Below, one piece after another: positions 26,164-38,231 of a stretch of 64,000 nucleotides of DNA (within the stretch, counting starts at the first letter, position 1; every line of letters begins with the position of its first letter). This DNA comes from Curtobacterium sp. VKM Ac-1395. GTDB taxonomy: Bacteria > Actinomycetota > Actinomycetes > Actinomycetales > Microbacteriaceae. Location of the stretch: positions 907 through 64,906 of the forward strand of contig NZ_JADKRX010000011.1 of the NCBI RefSeq assembly GCF_015350975.1. Reading direction: 5' to 3'. The translations under genes were made by a program, and so were the position numbers. The notes under the pieces were generated by a model, which saw only the letters and a program-made list of their open reading frames with translations, had not been told where the DNA came from and did no database searches.

Positions 26164-26397
26164 ATGGCCGTCATCGTCTACACCAAGCCGTCCTGCGTCC
26201 AGTGCACCGCCACGTACCGGGCCCTCGACAACAAGGGCATCCAGTACGAGGTGCACGACGTCTCGACGGACGACGCCGCCCTCGAGCACGTCAAGAGCCT
26301 CGGCTACATGCAGGCCCCCGTCGTCGTGACCGACGACGACCACTGGTCGGGCTTCCGTCCCGACAAGATCGCGACGCTCAGCGCCGAACTGGCGTAG
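26164..26397 (+). CDS. nrdH: NrdH glutaredoxin-like redoxin
   Basis: Supplies electrons to the class Ib ribonucleotide reductase, itself reduced by thioredoxin reductase. 77 residues with redox motif C11-V-Q-C14 (KPSCVQC), the [16 protein letters not shown] region and the usual NrdH length. AAGGGGAGAAC precedes the ATG. First gene of the nrdHIEF operon. Confidence 0.95.
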   Translation: MAVIVYTKPSCVQCTATYRALDNKGIQYEVHDVSTDDAALEHVKSLGYMQAPVVVTDDDHWSGFRPDKIATLSAELA

Positions 26398-26401
26398 GGC
26401 T

Positions 26402-26422
26402 CCACCGTCCGGCGGACGGTGG
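26402..26422 (+). terminator. hairpin between nrdH and nrdI
   Basis: 9-bp perfect stem CCACCGTCC/GGACGGTGG with a 3-base loop, 4 bases after the nrdH stop. It may trim the transcript or reduce read-through so that nrdH is made in excess. Confidence 0.5.
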
Positions 26423-26504
26423 GTCGAACTCGATCAGGAGGCTCGACTCACCACCCGCCGGACACCCCCGGTCCGTCTGTCCGCACCTCACAAGGAGCGA
26501 CACC

Positions 26505-26921
26505 ATGAGCCGAATCGTCTACTTCTCGAGCGTGTCCGGGTACACCGCGCGCTTCATCGAGAAGCTCGGCCGCGACGCGGACCGGATCCCGCTCTACCCG
26601 GGCGAGCCGTTCCTGCACGTGGACGAACCGTACGTCCTCGTCCTTCCCACCTACGGTGGCGGCAACGGCGAGGGAGCGGTCCCCAAGCAGGTCATCAAGT
26701 TCCTGAACGACGAGCACAACCGGTCACTGATCCGGGGCGTCATCGTCGGCGGGAACACGAACTTCGGTGAGGCCTACGGCCTGGCGGGCGACGTCGTGTC
26801 GCGCAAGTGCCACGTGCCCGTGCTCTACCGCTTCGAACTCTTCGGCACGCCGGACGACGTGTCCGCGGTCAACTCAGGATTGGATGCATTTTGGACGCAG
26901 CAGTTGCAGACGTCGATCTGA
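26505..26921 (+). CDS. nrdI: NrdI flavodoxin-like protein
   Basis: Flavoprotein that provides the oxidant for assembling the dimanganese-tyrosyl radical of NrdF. 138 residues, with FMN loop [10 protein letters not shown], then [13 protein letters not shown] and [19 protein letters not shown] precedes the ATG. The 3' end overlaps the presumed nrdE start. Confidence 0.95.
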   Translation: MSRIVYFSSVSGYTARFIEKLGRDADRIPLYPGEPFLHVDEPYVLVLPTYGGGNGEGAVPKQVIKFLNDEHNRSLIRGVIVGGNTNFGEAYGLAGDVVSRKCHVPVLYRFELFGTPDDVSAVNSGLDAFWTQQLQTSI

Positions 26922-29044
26922 CGTCGCCGACGACGGGGATGGACTACCACTCCCTCAACGCGATGCTCAACCTCTACGACGCGGACGGCAAGATCCAGTT
27001 CGATAAGGACCGCGAAGCCGCCAAGCAGTTCTTCCTGCAGCACGTCAACCAGAACACCGTCTTCTTCCACAACCTGAAGGAGCGGCTGGACTACCTGGTC
27101 GAGAACGAGTACTACGAGCAGGCGACGATCGACCTGTACTCGATGGACTTCATCCAGCGCCTCAACGACCTGGCGTACTCGAAGAAGTTCCGCTTCCAGA
27201 CGTTCCTCGGCGCGTTCAAGTACTACACGAGCTACACGCTCAAGACGTTCGACGGCAAGCGCTACCTCGAGCGCTTCGAGGACCGCGTCGTGATGACCGC
27301 CCTCGGCCTGGCCCAGGGCAACGAGCAGCTCGCGATCGACCTCGTCGAGGAGATCGTCGCCGGCCGCTTCCAGCCCGCCACCCCGACGTTCCTCAACACC
27401 GCGAAGGCCCAGCGCGGCGAGCTCGTCTCCTGCTTCCTCCTCCGCATCGAGGACAACATGGAGTCGATCTCCCGCGGGATCAACTCCTCGCTGCAGCTCT
27501 CGAAGCGCGGCGGCGGCGTGGCCCTGCTGCTCTCCAACATCCGCGAGGCCGGCGCCCCGATCAAGCAGATCGAGAACCAGTCCTCGGGCATCATCCCCGT
27601 GATGAAGCTGCTGGAAGACTCCTTCTCCTACGCGAACCAGCTCGGTGCGCGTCAGGGTGCCGGCGCGGTCTACCTCAGCGCCCACCACCCGGACATCATG
27701 AAGTTCCTCGACACCAAGCGCGAGAACGCCGACGAGAAGATCCGCATCAAGACGCTGTCCCTCGGCGTCGTCGTGCCGGACATCACGTTCGAGCTCGCGA
27801 AGAACAACGAGGACATGTACCTGTTCTCGCCGTACGACGTCGAGAAGGTCTACGGCGTCCCGTTCGGCGACGTCCCGATCTCCGAGAACTACCGCGCGAT
27901 GGTCGACGACTCGCGCATCAAGAAGACGAAGATCAAGGCGCGCGAGTTCTTCCAGACCATCGCGGAGATCCAGTTCGAGTCGGGCTACCCGTACATCGTG
28001 TTCGAGGACACGGTGAACAAGGCCAACCCGATCAAGGGCCGGATCAACATGTCGAACCTGTGCTCGGAGATCCTGCAGGTCAACACCCCGACCACCTTCA
28101 ACGAGGACCTCTCGTACAAGGAGATCGGCAAGGACATCTCCTGCAACCTCGGCTCGCTGAACATCGCGCTGACGATGGACTCGCCGGACTTCGGCAAGAC
28201 CATCGAGACCGCCATCCGCGGCCTGACCTCGGTCTCGCAGATGTCCCACATCACGTCGGTCCGCTCCGTCGAGGACGGCAACGACAAGTCGCACGCCATC
28301 GGCCTCGGCCAGATGAACCTGCACGGCTACCTTGCTCGTGAGCGCGTGTTCTACGGCTCCGACGAGGGCATCGACTTCACGAACATCTACTTCTACACGG
28401 TGCTGTTCCACGCCCTGCGCGCCTCGAACAACATCGCGATCGAGACCGGGGAGACCTTCGACGGCTTCCGCGACTCGAAGTACGCGTCGGGTGAGTTCTT
28501 CGACAAGTACACCGACCAGGTCTGGACGCCGGCGACCCCCCGCGTCGCGTCGCTGTTCGACAACGCGAACATCACCATCCCGACGCAGGACGACTGGAAG
28601 GCGCTGAAGGCGTCCATCCAGGAGCACGGCATCTACAACCAGAACCTGCAGGCCGTCCCGCCGACCGGTTCGATCTCGTACATCAACCACTCGACGTCGT
28701 CGATCCACCCGATCGCGTCGAAGATCGAGATCCGCAAGGAAGGCAAGCTCGGCCGCGTCTACTACCCGGCGCCGTTCATGACGAACGACAACCTGGACTA
28801 CTACCAGGACGCGTACGAGATCGGTGCCGAGAAGATCATCGACACGTACGCCGCGGCGACGCAGCACGTGGACCAGGGCCTGTCGCTGACGCTGTTCTTC
28901 AAGGACACCGCCACCACGCGTGACATCAACAAGGCGCAGATCTACGCATGGCGCAAGGGCATCAAGACGATCTACTACATCCGTCTGCGCCAGCTCGCCC
29001 TCGAGGGCACCGAGGTCGAGGGCTGCGTTTCGTGCATGTTGTGA
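26891..29044 (+). CDS. nrdE: class Ib ribonucleotide reductase, alpha subunit
   Basis: Reduces ribonucleoside diphosphates to deoxyribonucleotides. 717 residues if the TTG at 26891 is used. That start overlaps nrdI by 31 bases and has AGGA about 10 bases upstream; the first ATG is 26939, directly before the conserved [14 protein letters not shown]. Conserved features include the redox Cys in [16 protein letters not shown], the radical-path segment NLCSEI and the C-terminal GCVSCML that exchanges electrons with NrdH. It lacks an N-terminal ATP-cone, as expected for class Ib. Confidence 0.93.
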   Translation: MDAAVADVDLTSPTTGMDYHSLNAMLNLYDADGKIQFDKDREAAKQFFLQHVNQNTVFFHNLKERLDYLVENEYYEQATIDLYSMDFIQRLNDLAYSKKFRFQTFLGAFKYYTSYTLKTFDGKRYLERFEDRVVMTALGLAQGNEQLAIDLVEEIVAGRFQPATPTFLNTAKAQRGELVSCFLLRIEDNMESISRGINSSLQLSKRGGGVALLLSNIREAGAPIKQIENQSSGIIPVMKLLEDSFSYANQLGARQGAGAVYLSAHHPDIMKFLDTKRENADEKIRIKTLSLGVVVPDITFELAKNNEDMYLFSPYDVEKVYGVPFGDVPISENYRAMVDDSRIKKTKIKAREFFQTIAEIQFESGYPYIVFEDTVNKANPIKGRINMSNLCSEILQVNTPTTFNEDLSYKEIGKDISCNLGSLNIALTMDSPDFGKTIETAIRGLTSVSQMSHITSVRSVEDGNDKSHAIGLGQMNLHGYLARERVFYGSDEGIDFTNIYFYTVLFHALRASNNIAIETGETFDGFRDSKYASGEFFDKYTDQVWTPATPRVASLFDNANITIPTQDDWKALKASIQEHGIYNQNLQAVPPTGSISYINHSTSSIHPIASKIEIRKEGKLGRVYYPAPFMTNDNLDYYQDAYEIGAEKIIDTYAAATQHVDQGLSLTLFFKDTATTRDINKAQIYAWRKGIKTIYYIRLRQLALEGTEVEGCVSCML

Positions 29045-29085
29045 CGCCTCCGGCGTCGTGCATGCTGCGTCGTCTCGGTCGCTGA

Positions 29086-30177
<1,092 letters not shown>

Positions 30178-30943
30178 GTCTGACTTGATTCGTGGGGACG
30201 CCCCGCTGGCTTTGGCCGGCGTGATCCGCCCCTGTCAAATTGGCGCGTGCACTGCTGAATCTGGCGCAGGTCCAAGTCTTATTGGTTCGCCACTGTCATG
30301 AGTTGGAACTCATCGCTGTGAGGGGCGTCTGTCTGTGCTCGTCCCGTTCTACGATCAAACTCGGTTCCCGAGTGCAGCTCTGTTGAGAGGGTCGTGGTTC
30401 GGGCCGCGCGAGTCGTCGTACTCCGGTCGAGCTTTCCCCGGGCCCTTGGCCGGAGGTGCGCAGTTCTGATCCGGTCGTGGACCTTGCTCGTCAGTTGGCG
30501 TTTAGCTTAAGTAGCGCGATCGGGGACGAAAGCCTGCGTTTTGTGGCCGTCCGTGCTGGTCTGAACCACGTCACTCTGCTCAACGTGCTGGCGGGGAAGG
30601 TGTGACCAGATTGGCGACGTTCTCGCGCCTCCACTTCGCTTTCGGGGGCACATCACGGTTCTGGTTTTTTGATTGACCGACAGCTCGCCGACGTCAACAT
30701 AGGACAGAGCCCCAAGGGTAACGAACGGCCGCGCTGGCACCGTTCGCCCCGACGTTCCACCAGTTCCGACGCCTCGGCGACAGATCGACCTCGCTGTTCG
30801 TGTCAGAGGCACCGCAGGACGGCACGGGCGTCACGCACGTCTAAAGGTGCTGTCGACAGCGTCTGATCGGGGGTTGTGGGTCTCCTTCCCGATGACCCTC
30901 GAATCGAGCCACCGCCGGCGGCCACGGCGGTTACGCTCGCCGC
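30178..30943. other. gene-poor region, left part of accessory island
   Basis: 766 bases after nrdF with no supportable gene; every frame is short or has atypical composition. GC is visibly lower than in the flanks, with T-runs such as CTGGTTTTTTGATTG near 30665. No convincing nrdF terminator, tRNA or attachment-site repeat was seen. It marks the change from the core chromosome to accessory genes. Confidence 0.55.
30932..30937 (+). promoter_or_regulatory. -10 element of 159-residue hypothetical gene
   Basis: TACGCT, 6 nt before ATG 30944; no ribosome binding site. Confidence 0.5.
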
Positions 30944-31423
30944 ATGGATCAAATCGCTACGCACGTGCACATCAACCGGGACGTCCCTGCGGGCGCCGGC
31001 GCAGGTGTCTGGAAGCTCACGCTATACACGGACACCGGGTACGTCGTCGACGCCGTCGCGCTCCGCACGCGGGACCGCAAGGCCGACCCGCTCGAGGAAG
31101 CCATGGCGGCCCTCCGCGAACGGCAGTACGACGTTGGCGATTGGGTGCAGCCCGATGAAGGTGAGTGGAACGCCGAGGTTGCACGGTTCGGGGAGAAGGA
31201 CACGATCACCGTGCACTTCGTCGACAAGAACCTGCACCTGTCGGGCACGGTGAAGTCGTACGGCACGCCCCGCTTTGTCGAGCTCGCAATCGAGGGACAG
31301 GACTACCACCCGTGGTGGACCCTCGCCGACCTGCGCGAGCTCGGTAGCGCTGACGCGCACTACCGGCCCTACGAAGGACTCGAGACTGAGGGTGACCTGC
31401 CCCTGTGCACGGACGCGAGCTGA
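30944..31423 (+). CDS. hypothetical protein
   Basis: 159 residues, not recognised. It is soluble with mixed alpha/beta character (GVWKLTLYTDTGYVVDAVAL, then DTITVHFVDKNLHLSGTVKS). Tryptophans are relatively frequent. The start is supported by a -10 element at the correct distance. First gene of the island, 160 bases before the PIN-domain gene. Confidence 0.65.
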   Translation: MDQIATHVHINRDVPAGAGAGVWKLTLYTDTGYVVDAVALRTRDRKADPLEEAMAALRERQYDVGDWVQPDEGEWNAEVARFGEKDTITVHFVDKNLHLSGTVKSYGTPRFVELAIEGQDYHPWWTLADLRELGSADAHYRPYEGLETEGDLPLCTDAS

Positions 31424-31584
31424 AGCCGCTCAGCCCTCGACGATGACGCGCTGGCTGATCCATAGCTTTGGAATGCTCGCCCGAGACGCGGTGATCGTAG
31501 CCACGTAGTCGTGTCTGGTGGCCTGGTGCAGCTACATCCCGTTCAGCACGACAGCATCGAACCCCCGCCATGAAGGAACGCCCG

Positions 31585-33201
<1,617 letters not shown>

Positions 33202-33325
33202 GGAGCGCTATTGCAACGCAGTACGGGTGTAATACCTGGGTACGGTCGAACGCCTCGCCGTAGCCCGCGCTCCACGAAGGACATCAAGGGTGACGTCCCC
33301 GTGTGACCGTCGCCATCAGGACCGC

Positions 33326-33400
33326 CTACTCGTACTCGTCGAGCGAGTCGTAGAACCGGTCGAAGCCTTTGCCCTCGTACTCGACCGTCCACTGGCTCAC
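33326..33400 (-). CDS. possible 24-residue peptide or gene remnant
   Basis: GTG 33400 opens VSQWTVEYEGKGFDRFYDSL and four more residues before the stop. The composition (aromatic and charged, with good codon usage) looks protein-like rather than random. It may be the 3' end of a decayed gene whose upstream part was lost at the A6G10 tract. Confidence 0.25.
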   Translation of the reverse strand: MSQWTVEYEGKGFDRFYDSLDEYE

Positions 33401-33415
33401 CTGTTATTGCTCAGC

Positions 33416-33431
33416 AAAAAAGGGGGGGGGG
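33416..33431. repeat. A6G10 homopolymer tract
   Basis: Six A followed by ten G, the longest homopolymer noticed in the window. It lies 410 bases before the CBASS operon. Confidence 0.85.
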
Positions 33432-33453
33432 TCATGCTTGCCATCGGCGCAGG

Positions 33454-33807
33454 CTATGGCTGTGGTGGGCGAATCGGTTCCACTTCGTCTGCGGCAAGCC
33501 AGATCGCATCCAGCCGCCCCCGAAGATCCGCAGTGGCTTCGGTAGACAGTTCCACCGCGGTCGGTGCGCTGTCCCACCCGCCATGAGCGGCGATCCGCTG
33601 TACGGCGACGGAGCCGACGAATGGTCCGCAGGTTAACGACTCAGCCCAGTACTGGGCGCATCCCGCAGTCGTTACGGTTCGCAGGGCCTGCAGAATTCGG
33701 CTAGTGAGGCCGGTGCGGGACGGCGTCACGATCGCAACCGTGGAGTTACAGGCACGCGACTCAGGGTTGAAAATTTGCCGCTTAGATGATTGGCTGGCAT
33801 TGTCCAC
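33454..33807 (-). CDS. possible hypothetical protein divergent from CBASS operon
   Basis: 117 codons from GTG 33807. Third-position GC is moderately high, and stretches such as GRLDAIWLAADEVEPIRP and GLTSRILQALRTV look like helices. No ATG and no clear ribosome binding site. It would be divergent from the ATPase gene with 33 bases between starts. Not recognised; it could be spurious. Confidence 0.3.
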   Translation of the reverse strand: MDNASQSSKRQIFNPESRACNSTVAIVTPSRTGLTSRILQALRTVTTAGCAQYWAESLTCGPFVGSVAVQRIAAHGGWDSAPTAVELSTEATADLRGRLDAIWLAADEVEPIRPPQP

Positions 33808-33840
33808 CAAAAGGGGGACAACCTTACGAGGGGGCGGCGA

Positions 33841-34737
33841 GTGGACCTGTCGACACACATTGTGAGAAACGATCTCGTGAAGGCAGGCGCCGACACTGGC
33901 GAATGGGACTCGATCGTTACCGCACCAGCGGTCAAAAATCGGCTGATCCGCTCCGTGCTGCTCGGCTTGCAGCTCCGAGGCAAGCTTTCGTTCCATGTCA
34001 GCGCGTTGCACGGTCTCGCACTCATCATCGGACCACCCGGCACTGGGAAATCCACGATTGTCCGTGGCCTCGCCGGACAAATTGCCAACCTCGTCACCCA
34101 GAAACAGTGCAGGCTCATCGAGATTAACCCGCACGGATTGATGAGCGGAGAGCACGGCAAGAGCCAGCAGCAGGTCCACATCCTGCTAACCGAGCAGATT
34201 CCGACCCTCGCCGACGACGGGCTGCCCACGATCCTGATGCTCGATGAAGTCGAGTCGCTCGCAGTCGCCCGAAGCGAAGCCTCCCTCGCAGCGAACCCGG
34301 CGGACGTTCACCGCGCGACCGACGCGGTCCTGACCTCCCTCGACGAGATCGCACAGAAACACCCGAACATCGTCGTCGTCGCCACAAGCAACTTCACCGG
34401 CGCACTCGACGAAGCGTTCCGATCTAGAGCAGATGTGCTCATCGAGATGCCATTCCCGGACGCGACCGCAATCGAAGGCATCCTGCGACGGGTTCTCATC
34501 GATTTCAGTCACGCCTACCCGACCCTTGCGGAGGTCGCGGCGGCCCCAGAACTTTCGCGGGTCGCCCGCGCGCTCGTCGGACGAGACGGCAGGGCGATCC
34601 GAAAGAGCGTCACGGAAGCGATGCTTCTCCGTCTGGAAGTGACCATCGACCCTGCACAGCTGACTCTCGATGACCTCCTTGAGTCAGCTGGCGCCGGAAC
34701 GACGGCAGGGACGGAGCGGCCCCATGCGACGCTCTAG
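33841..34737 (+). CDS. cap6: Pch2/TRIP13-like AAA+ ATPase of type III CBASS
   Basis: 298 residues from GTG 33841, preceded by GAGGGGGCGG. One AAA+ module: Walker A GPPGTGKST at 64-72, Walker B LDEVES at 124-129, sensor-1 ATSN at 161-164 and the following SRADV typical of TRIP13. The segments LIEINPHGLMSGEHGKS and DEVESL are the hallmarks of Pch2/TRIP13 remodelers. In type III CBASS this ATPase (Cap6) unfolds the HORMA protein and so switches the nucleotide synthase off. An upstream TTG at 33790 is in frame but less likely. It overlaps the next gene by 14 bases. Confidence 0.85.
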   Translation: MDLSTHIVRNDLVKAGADTGEWDSIVTAPAVKNRLIRSVLLGLQLRGKLSFHVSALHGLALIIGPPGTGKSTIVRGLAGQIANLVTQKQCRLIEINPHGLMSGEHGKSQQQVHILLTEQIPTLADDGLPTILMLDEVESLAVARSEASLAANPADVHRATDAVLTSLDEIAQKHPNIVVVATSNFTGALDEAFRSRADVLIEMPFPDATAIEGILRRVLIDFSHAYPTLAEVAAAPELSRVARALVGRDGRAIRKSVTEAMLLRLEVTIDPAQLTLDDLLESAGAGTTAGTERPHATL

Positions 34738-35203
34738 AATCATTGCTGGGACGCCGTGCCGGTCTGCAACAGAAGCATGGGCCACGGTTGTTGCGCTGAT
34801 CGGCGACAGCATCGAACGCAGTAATGACGTTCCAGACGGCTCGTGTGCGAAGGCGCTACGACCGCTCGACGGACTCATGGCGGCGATGATCAGTAGCGGC
34901 AGCTTCGACGACCGGCCCATCGTCGTCACCGCTGGGCCGTTCCAGGTTGCGGTGACGATCGCGACCGGGGACGCGGCATTCACGGTCGAGGAGAACCTTG
35001 CACCAGTGCCAGGCGGCGCATCCGCAGTCGCGGCCTGGAAGATGTACATCCCCGCTCGCGGAAGCCTCGGCGCCGCTCTCGAAGCCGCGGCGGCTGCGCT
35101 CGACCACGTGTCAACGGGGACAGCGCCGGAGCCATCCGAGAAGGCATCGACCGGCAGCAGCGCGATTGACGCGGCAGCGCTTCGCGCCCTCGGAGGTCGA
35201 TAA
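34724..35203 (+). CDS. CBASS accessory protein, tentative second HORMA
   Basis: 159 residues from ATG 34724, inside the end of the ATPase gene. Predicted helices at the N-terminus (SATEAWATVVALIGDSIER) are followed by strands (RPIVVTAGPFQVAVTIATGD) and a WKMYIPARGSL segment, then an Ala-rich helix and a disordered tail. Position between the TRIP13-like ATPase and a HORMA gene, with TAATG coupling to the latter, argues for the second HORMA protein found in some type III CBASS operons. I cannot confirm the fold from sequence alone. Confidence 0.6.
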   Translation: MRRSRIIAGTPCRSATEAWATVVALIGDSIERSNDVPDGSCAKALRPLDGLMAAMISSGSFDDRPIVVTAGPFQVAVTIATGDAAFTVEENLAPVPGGASAVAAWKMYIPARGSLGAALEAAAAALDHVSTGTAPEPSEKASTGSSAIDAAALRALGGR

Positions 35204-35709
35204 TGACCAGCACCTCGACCTCGACAACGACGTACACAAGAACGCAGACAGCAACGCATCTCGCGGACGTACTCATGTCCACCGTTGCCGAAATTCTAAT
35301 AATCCTCGGAATTGATACGACTCGCTACTTTAATCAGCTTGCGACCGACCAGCGAGCGATCCAGGCATGGATCACGGAAGGGTCCCTAAAAGCACTCAAC
35401 GTCGAGTGCGTGTCCCCAGCGGGCGACCTCATCGCCAAGTTCGAGTTCACTGTCAGCTACGCGCCGGCGAACGCCGGTGCAACGGCGTTCACCACAACTC
35501 AGAAGCAGGCCGCACGGTATACAGCGAAGGTCGCAGCGATGCCGCCGGGAACCACGTACCGCCTCGTATGCACCTTCAACTCCGCCCGTACACCACAGCC
35601 CGGGTGGGATCCGGCGACGCTCGCTTCAACCGCGCACCTCTCAGGGCGCACTATCGGCACTCTCGCATCCGCGCCACATGCGTCAACCTCCACCCGCATC
35701 TACACCTGA
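35203..35709 (+). CDS. cap7: bacterial HORMA-domain protein of type III CBASS
   Basis: 168 residues starting in the TAATG overlap. The N-terminus is Thr/Ser-rich with STSTTTYTRTQTATH, as in bacterial HORMA1 proteins. It continues with a helix (ADVLMSTVAEILIILGI), the WITEGSLKALNVECV segment and a C-terminal PGW followed by a flexible end that may act as the safety-belt region. HORMA proteins bind a peptide ligand and then activate the CD-NTase. Assignment rests on these patterns plus the neighbours. Confidence 0.72.
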   Translation: MTSTSTSTTTYTRTQTATHLADVLMSTVAEILIILGIDTTRYFNQLATDQRAIQAWITEGSLKALNVECVSPAGDLIAKFEFTVSYAPANAGATAFTTTQKQAARYTAKVAAMPPGTTYRLVCTFNSARTPQPGWDPATLASTAHLSGRTIGTLASAPHASTSTRIYT

Positions 35710-35720
35710 AGGACGAGCCA

Positions 35721-36572
35721 ATGGGAGCAGTCGACGATGCGTTCGCACGTCTGAAGGCCACGCTTGAAATCACCGATGTGGAAGCATCGACGGCAGCGAA
35801 GCGCCACCGTCTCATCCGAGACCACATCCGCGAACGGTGGGACCTCGAAGACGATTTCCTGACGGGAAGCTACGACCGCCACACGAAAACGAAAAAACTC
35901 AAAGACGTCGACGTGTTCGTCGTCATCGACCCAGACGGTCCACAAGGAAGCCTCGCCGATGGCACCGGGTATGCGGCTATCGCAGCATTGCGAGACATCC
36001 TCGCGCCACGGTGGGAGGTGGAAACCGACGACGTTGTCGCACGCATCGTTTACTCAGCCGAGGAGGTCGCTTCGTATGAGATCGCCCCGGCATTCGCGAC
36101 GACCGACGGTTACCTCATCCCGAACGGGAACGAATGGATGGAGACCAACCCGTCCATCCATGCAGACCTGGTCACCGCCAAGAACCAGGAGTTCGGCGGA
36201 ATATTCGTGCCGCTGGTGAAGATGCTGAAGGGGATCAACCGTGAGTACGACGAGCCGATCCAACCTTCTTTCCTGCTCGAAGTGATGGCGCTCGATCTGT
36301 GCATTGCGCCGGCACAGAACTACGCCAACGAGGTACAGTTCTTCCTCGCAGGGGCGGCTGACGCAGTCCGCGACGACTGGGCGGACCCCGCGCATCTGGG
36401 GGACGACGTGAACAAGCACATGAGTCCCGCCGACCGGGAGAGCGCATCCCGCATGTTCACCGAGTGGAACCTGATCGCGGAGAACGCGATTGCGCTCGAC
36501 GAAGCTGGACACTCATCCGAGGCCGTCAACGAGTGGCGCAGCCTGTTCGGCAACCGAATGCCGAAGCGCTGA
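35721..36572 (+). CDS. CD-NTase (cGAS/DncV-like nucleotidyltransferase)
   Basis: 283 residues. The pol-beta active-site pattern is clear: GS at 49-50 (LTGSYDRHTKTK), DVDV at 62-65 and the third carboxylate in the SYEIAPAF strand, here E120 rather than the more usual Asp. The C-terminal helical domain includes VPLVKMLKGINREYDEP and SFLLEVMALDL. Such enzymes make cyclic di- or trinucleotides on phage infection. Product and clade cannot be read from the sequence. AAGGACGA precedes the ATG, and its stop overlaps the effector start (TGATG). Confidence 0.85.
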   Translation: MGAVDDAFARLKATLEITDVEASTAAKRHRLIRDHIRERWDLEDDFLTGSYDRHTKTKKLKDVDVFVVIDPDGPQGSLADGTGYAAIAALRDILAPRWEVETDDVVARIVYSAEEVASYEIAPAFATTDGYLIPNGNEWMETNPSIHADLVTAKNQEFGGIFVPLVKMLKGINREYDEPIQPSFLLEVMALDLCIAPAQNYANEVQFFLAGAADAVRDDWADPAHLGDDVNKHMSPADRESASRMFTEWNLIAENAIALDEAGHSSEAVNEWRSLFGNRMPKR

Positions 36573-37477
36573 TGCCGCTCGAATCGCAAGATCTGTACAC
36601 CACGCAGCAGGGGTCGAAATACATCCACCTCCTGGCAGCGTCCACGGTCGCGAGTAGTTGGACGCAAATGTGGGACGCTTGGCGATTCGGGATCGCCTGC
36701 GCGGCCGCTGCTATAGGGGTAGCGGCGGCCTTCTTGCCCGAGCTCCGTCCGTGGTCCAGTGTCATCGGCGTCGTCGCAACGATCGTTACGACCTTCGTGT
36801 TGACACGGTACCGGACCGCCGCAGCGAGGCGGAGTGCCGTCGTCCAAGACCAATTCGACCGCGGTCTATTCGGGCTCGTATGGCCGAGCATAAATCCGCT
36901 GGCGCTCACCGCCGCAGACCTCAACGACCTCGCGCGACGCAACACCCAGGCGCAAAATTCTCCTTGGTACGCAAACGTTACTGACATTCCAAGCCCCGCC
37001 GCTGAAACGTACTGCCAGCGCGAAGCTCTGCTGTGGGATTCGGAGCTTCGCACGAGGTGGACACGGATATGTGTGGGCGTCCTCATCGCAGTGTCGGCCG
37101 TCGAGCTAACCGCGGGAGTCGGGATGCAACTGCTGTTGTGGCAGTTCATCCTCTTGCTTGTCGTCCCGACCTCGTCGCTGCTGACGCTGCTTGCAACGAA
37201 CGTGTATCACCAACAGAGGAACGTCGCCCGAAAGAAGGAGCTTGCCGTCGGCGCGACGAAGAGCCTGAAACAGCTTTACGACGATCGTTCGGAGCAAAGG
37301 GTCGGCTTAGTGCGCGACGCTCTCGAGGCTCGACAGCAGGAAATCTTCGCACTGCGATCGGAAGGCGTTCGCGTGCCGTCATGGTTCTACAGACTGCATC
37401 AGACGGTGTTCGAGTCCAACCATGAGTTCGACGCGGCCGCGGAGCGGGCACGATGGGCCGGGTGGTCGCGGGTATAA
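36572..37477 (+). CDS. S-4TM family predicted pore-forming CBASS effector
   Basis: 301 residues with four transmembrane helices in two pairs (about 38-54, 61-79, 164-183 and 188-206). Between them is a soluble stretch carrying QDQFDRGLFGLVW and YCQREALLWDSELRTRW, patterns typical of the S-4TM effector family found beside CD-NTases. Activation by the cyclic nucleotide should permeabilise the inner membrane and stop growth of infected cells. Last gene of the operon; a weak inverted repeat follows. Confidence 0.83.
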   Translation: MPLESQDLYTTQQGSKYIHLLAASTVASSWTQMWDAWRFGIACAAAAIGVAAAFLPELRPWSSVIGVVATIVTTFVLTRYRTAAARRSAVVQDQFDRGLFGLVWPSINPLALTAADLNDLARRNTQAQNSPWYANVTDIPSPAAETYCQREALLWDSELRTRWTRICVGVLIAVSAVELTAGVGMQLLLWQFILLLVVPTSSLLTLLATNVYHQQRNVARKKELAVGATKSLKQLYDDRSEQRVGLVRDALEARQQEIFALRSEGVRVPSWFYRLHQTVFESNHEFDAAAERARWAGWSRV

Positions 37478-38231
37478 CGACAACCCCAGCCAAGCCTCCT
37501 CCGAAAACCGCGACTGCGTTGGAGGTTGCTCGTTCTAATTTAAGAGCCCAGACCGACGCGCCACGTCCAGATTCCTGAGGAGGGCAGGGCGGCGACGGTG
37601 CAGGACGAGCGCGCAGTGGTAACCGCTTGAAGCTGCAAACTTGCGGATATTTGTACCACAATACCCGTCAGCCGGGTCTCCCCGGCCGCGACTTCGGCAG
37701 CACAAGCTCCCAGCCATCGACAGGGGACAAGCAGTACTGACTACCCTGATCCAAGTACGAGTGAGAGCGATCTGACAAGGTCCCGAAGGTGCTCCAGTCG
37801 ACAACGCGCAAACGAGGGGTCGTCGTAGAGAGTCGCGTACCTGCGATGTCGATGCCTTCGGATCTTCGAATTGATACGGATCCAGCCGGCTGAGGGAAAG
37901 ATCGAACCCGCTGCTGGGCCTGGCGCGCGAGGTCCCGGCTGTCGTGAGTCGACCAGCCTCGAGCGTCATGACCGCGGGTTTCTCCGACTGGTAACTCATA
38001 CCAGCGCATGATCTCCAGCAGTCGTCATACTCAGCGCTCCGGCTCACCGTTGTCACTATGGATTCGCGGGTAGTCGCCGAACGACGCGATGGCCGCCGCG
38101 CGAATCTCCCGCACGGAGAAGCAGCGGGAAGGTGGACGTGAGTGAACAGCAGCGAGGGCACGGAAGCGTGGGCATCGCGACGACAGCCGCGGGGTACGCG
38201 ATAGGATCGACGAATCCAACGACCCGGGCAG
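37478..38231. other. gap after CBASS operon
   Basis: 754 bases with reduced GC. The only candidate gene is the minus-strand frame at 37668-38009, listed separately. No strong hairpin was found directly after the effector gene. Confidence 0.5.
37668..38009 (-). CDS. possible hypothetical protein
   Basis: 113 residues from ATG 38009 with CTGGAGATC upstream. Stretches such as RLRVVDWSTFGTLSDRSHSY and GWELVLPKSRPG could be real. Third-position GC is only a little above half, which is low for this genome but normal for the island. Not recognised. Confidence 0.3.
   Translation of the reverse strand: MRWYELPVGETRGHDARGWSTHDSRDLARQAQQRVRSFPQPAGSVSIRRSEGIDIAGTRLSTTTPRLRVVDWSTFGTLSDRSHSYLDQGSQYCLSPVDGWELVLPKSRPGRPG

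Larger units (their letters stand above)
33202..33840. other. gap between PIN gene and CBASS operon
   Basis: 639 bases with no strong gene. It holds a tiny minus-strand frame (33326-33400), an A6G10 homopolymer tract (33416-33431) and a possible minus-strand gene at 33454-33807, listed separately. The CBASS promoter should lie near its right end. Confidence 0.5.

Noticed and set aside
33790-33840. TTG 33790 as start of the CBASS ATPase
   Set aside because: GTG 33841 has a better ribosome binding site and gives a normal length for the family.
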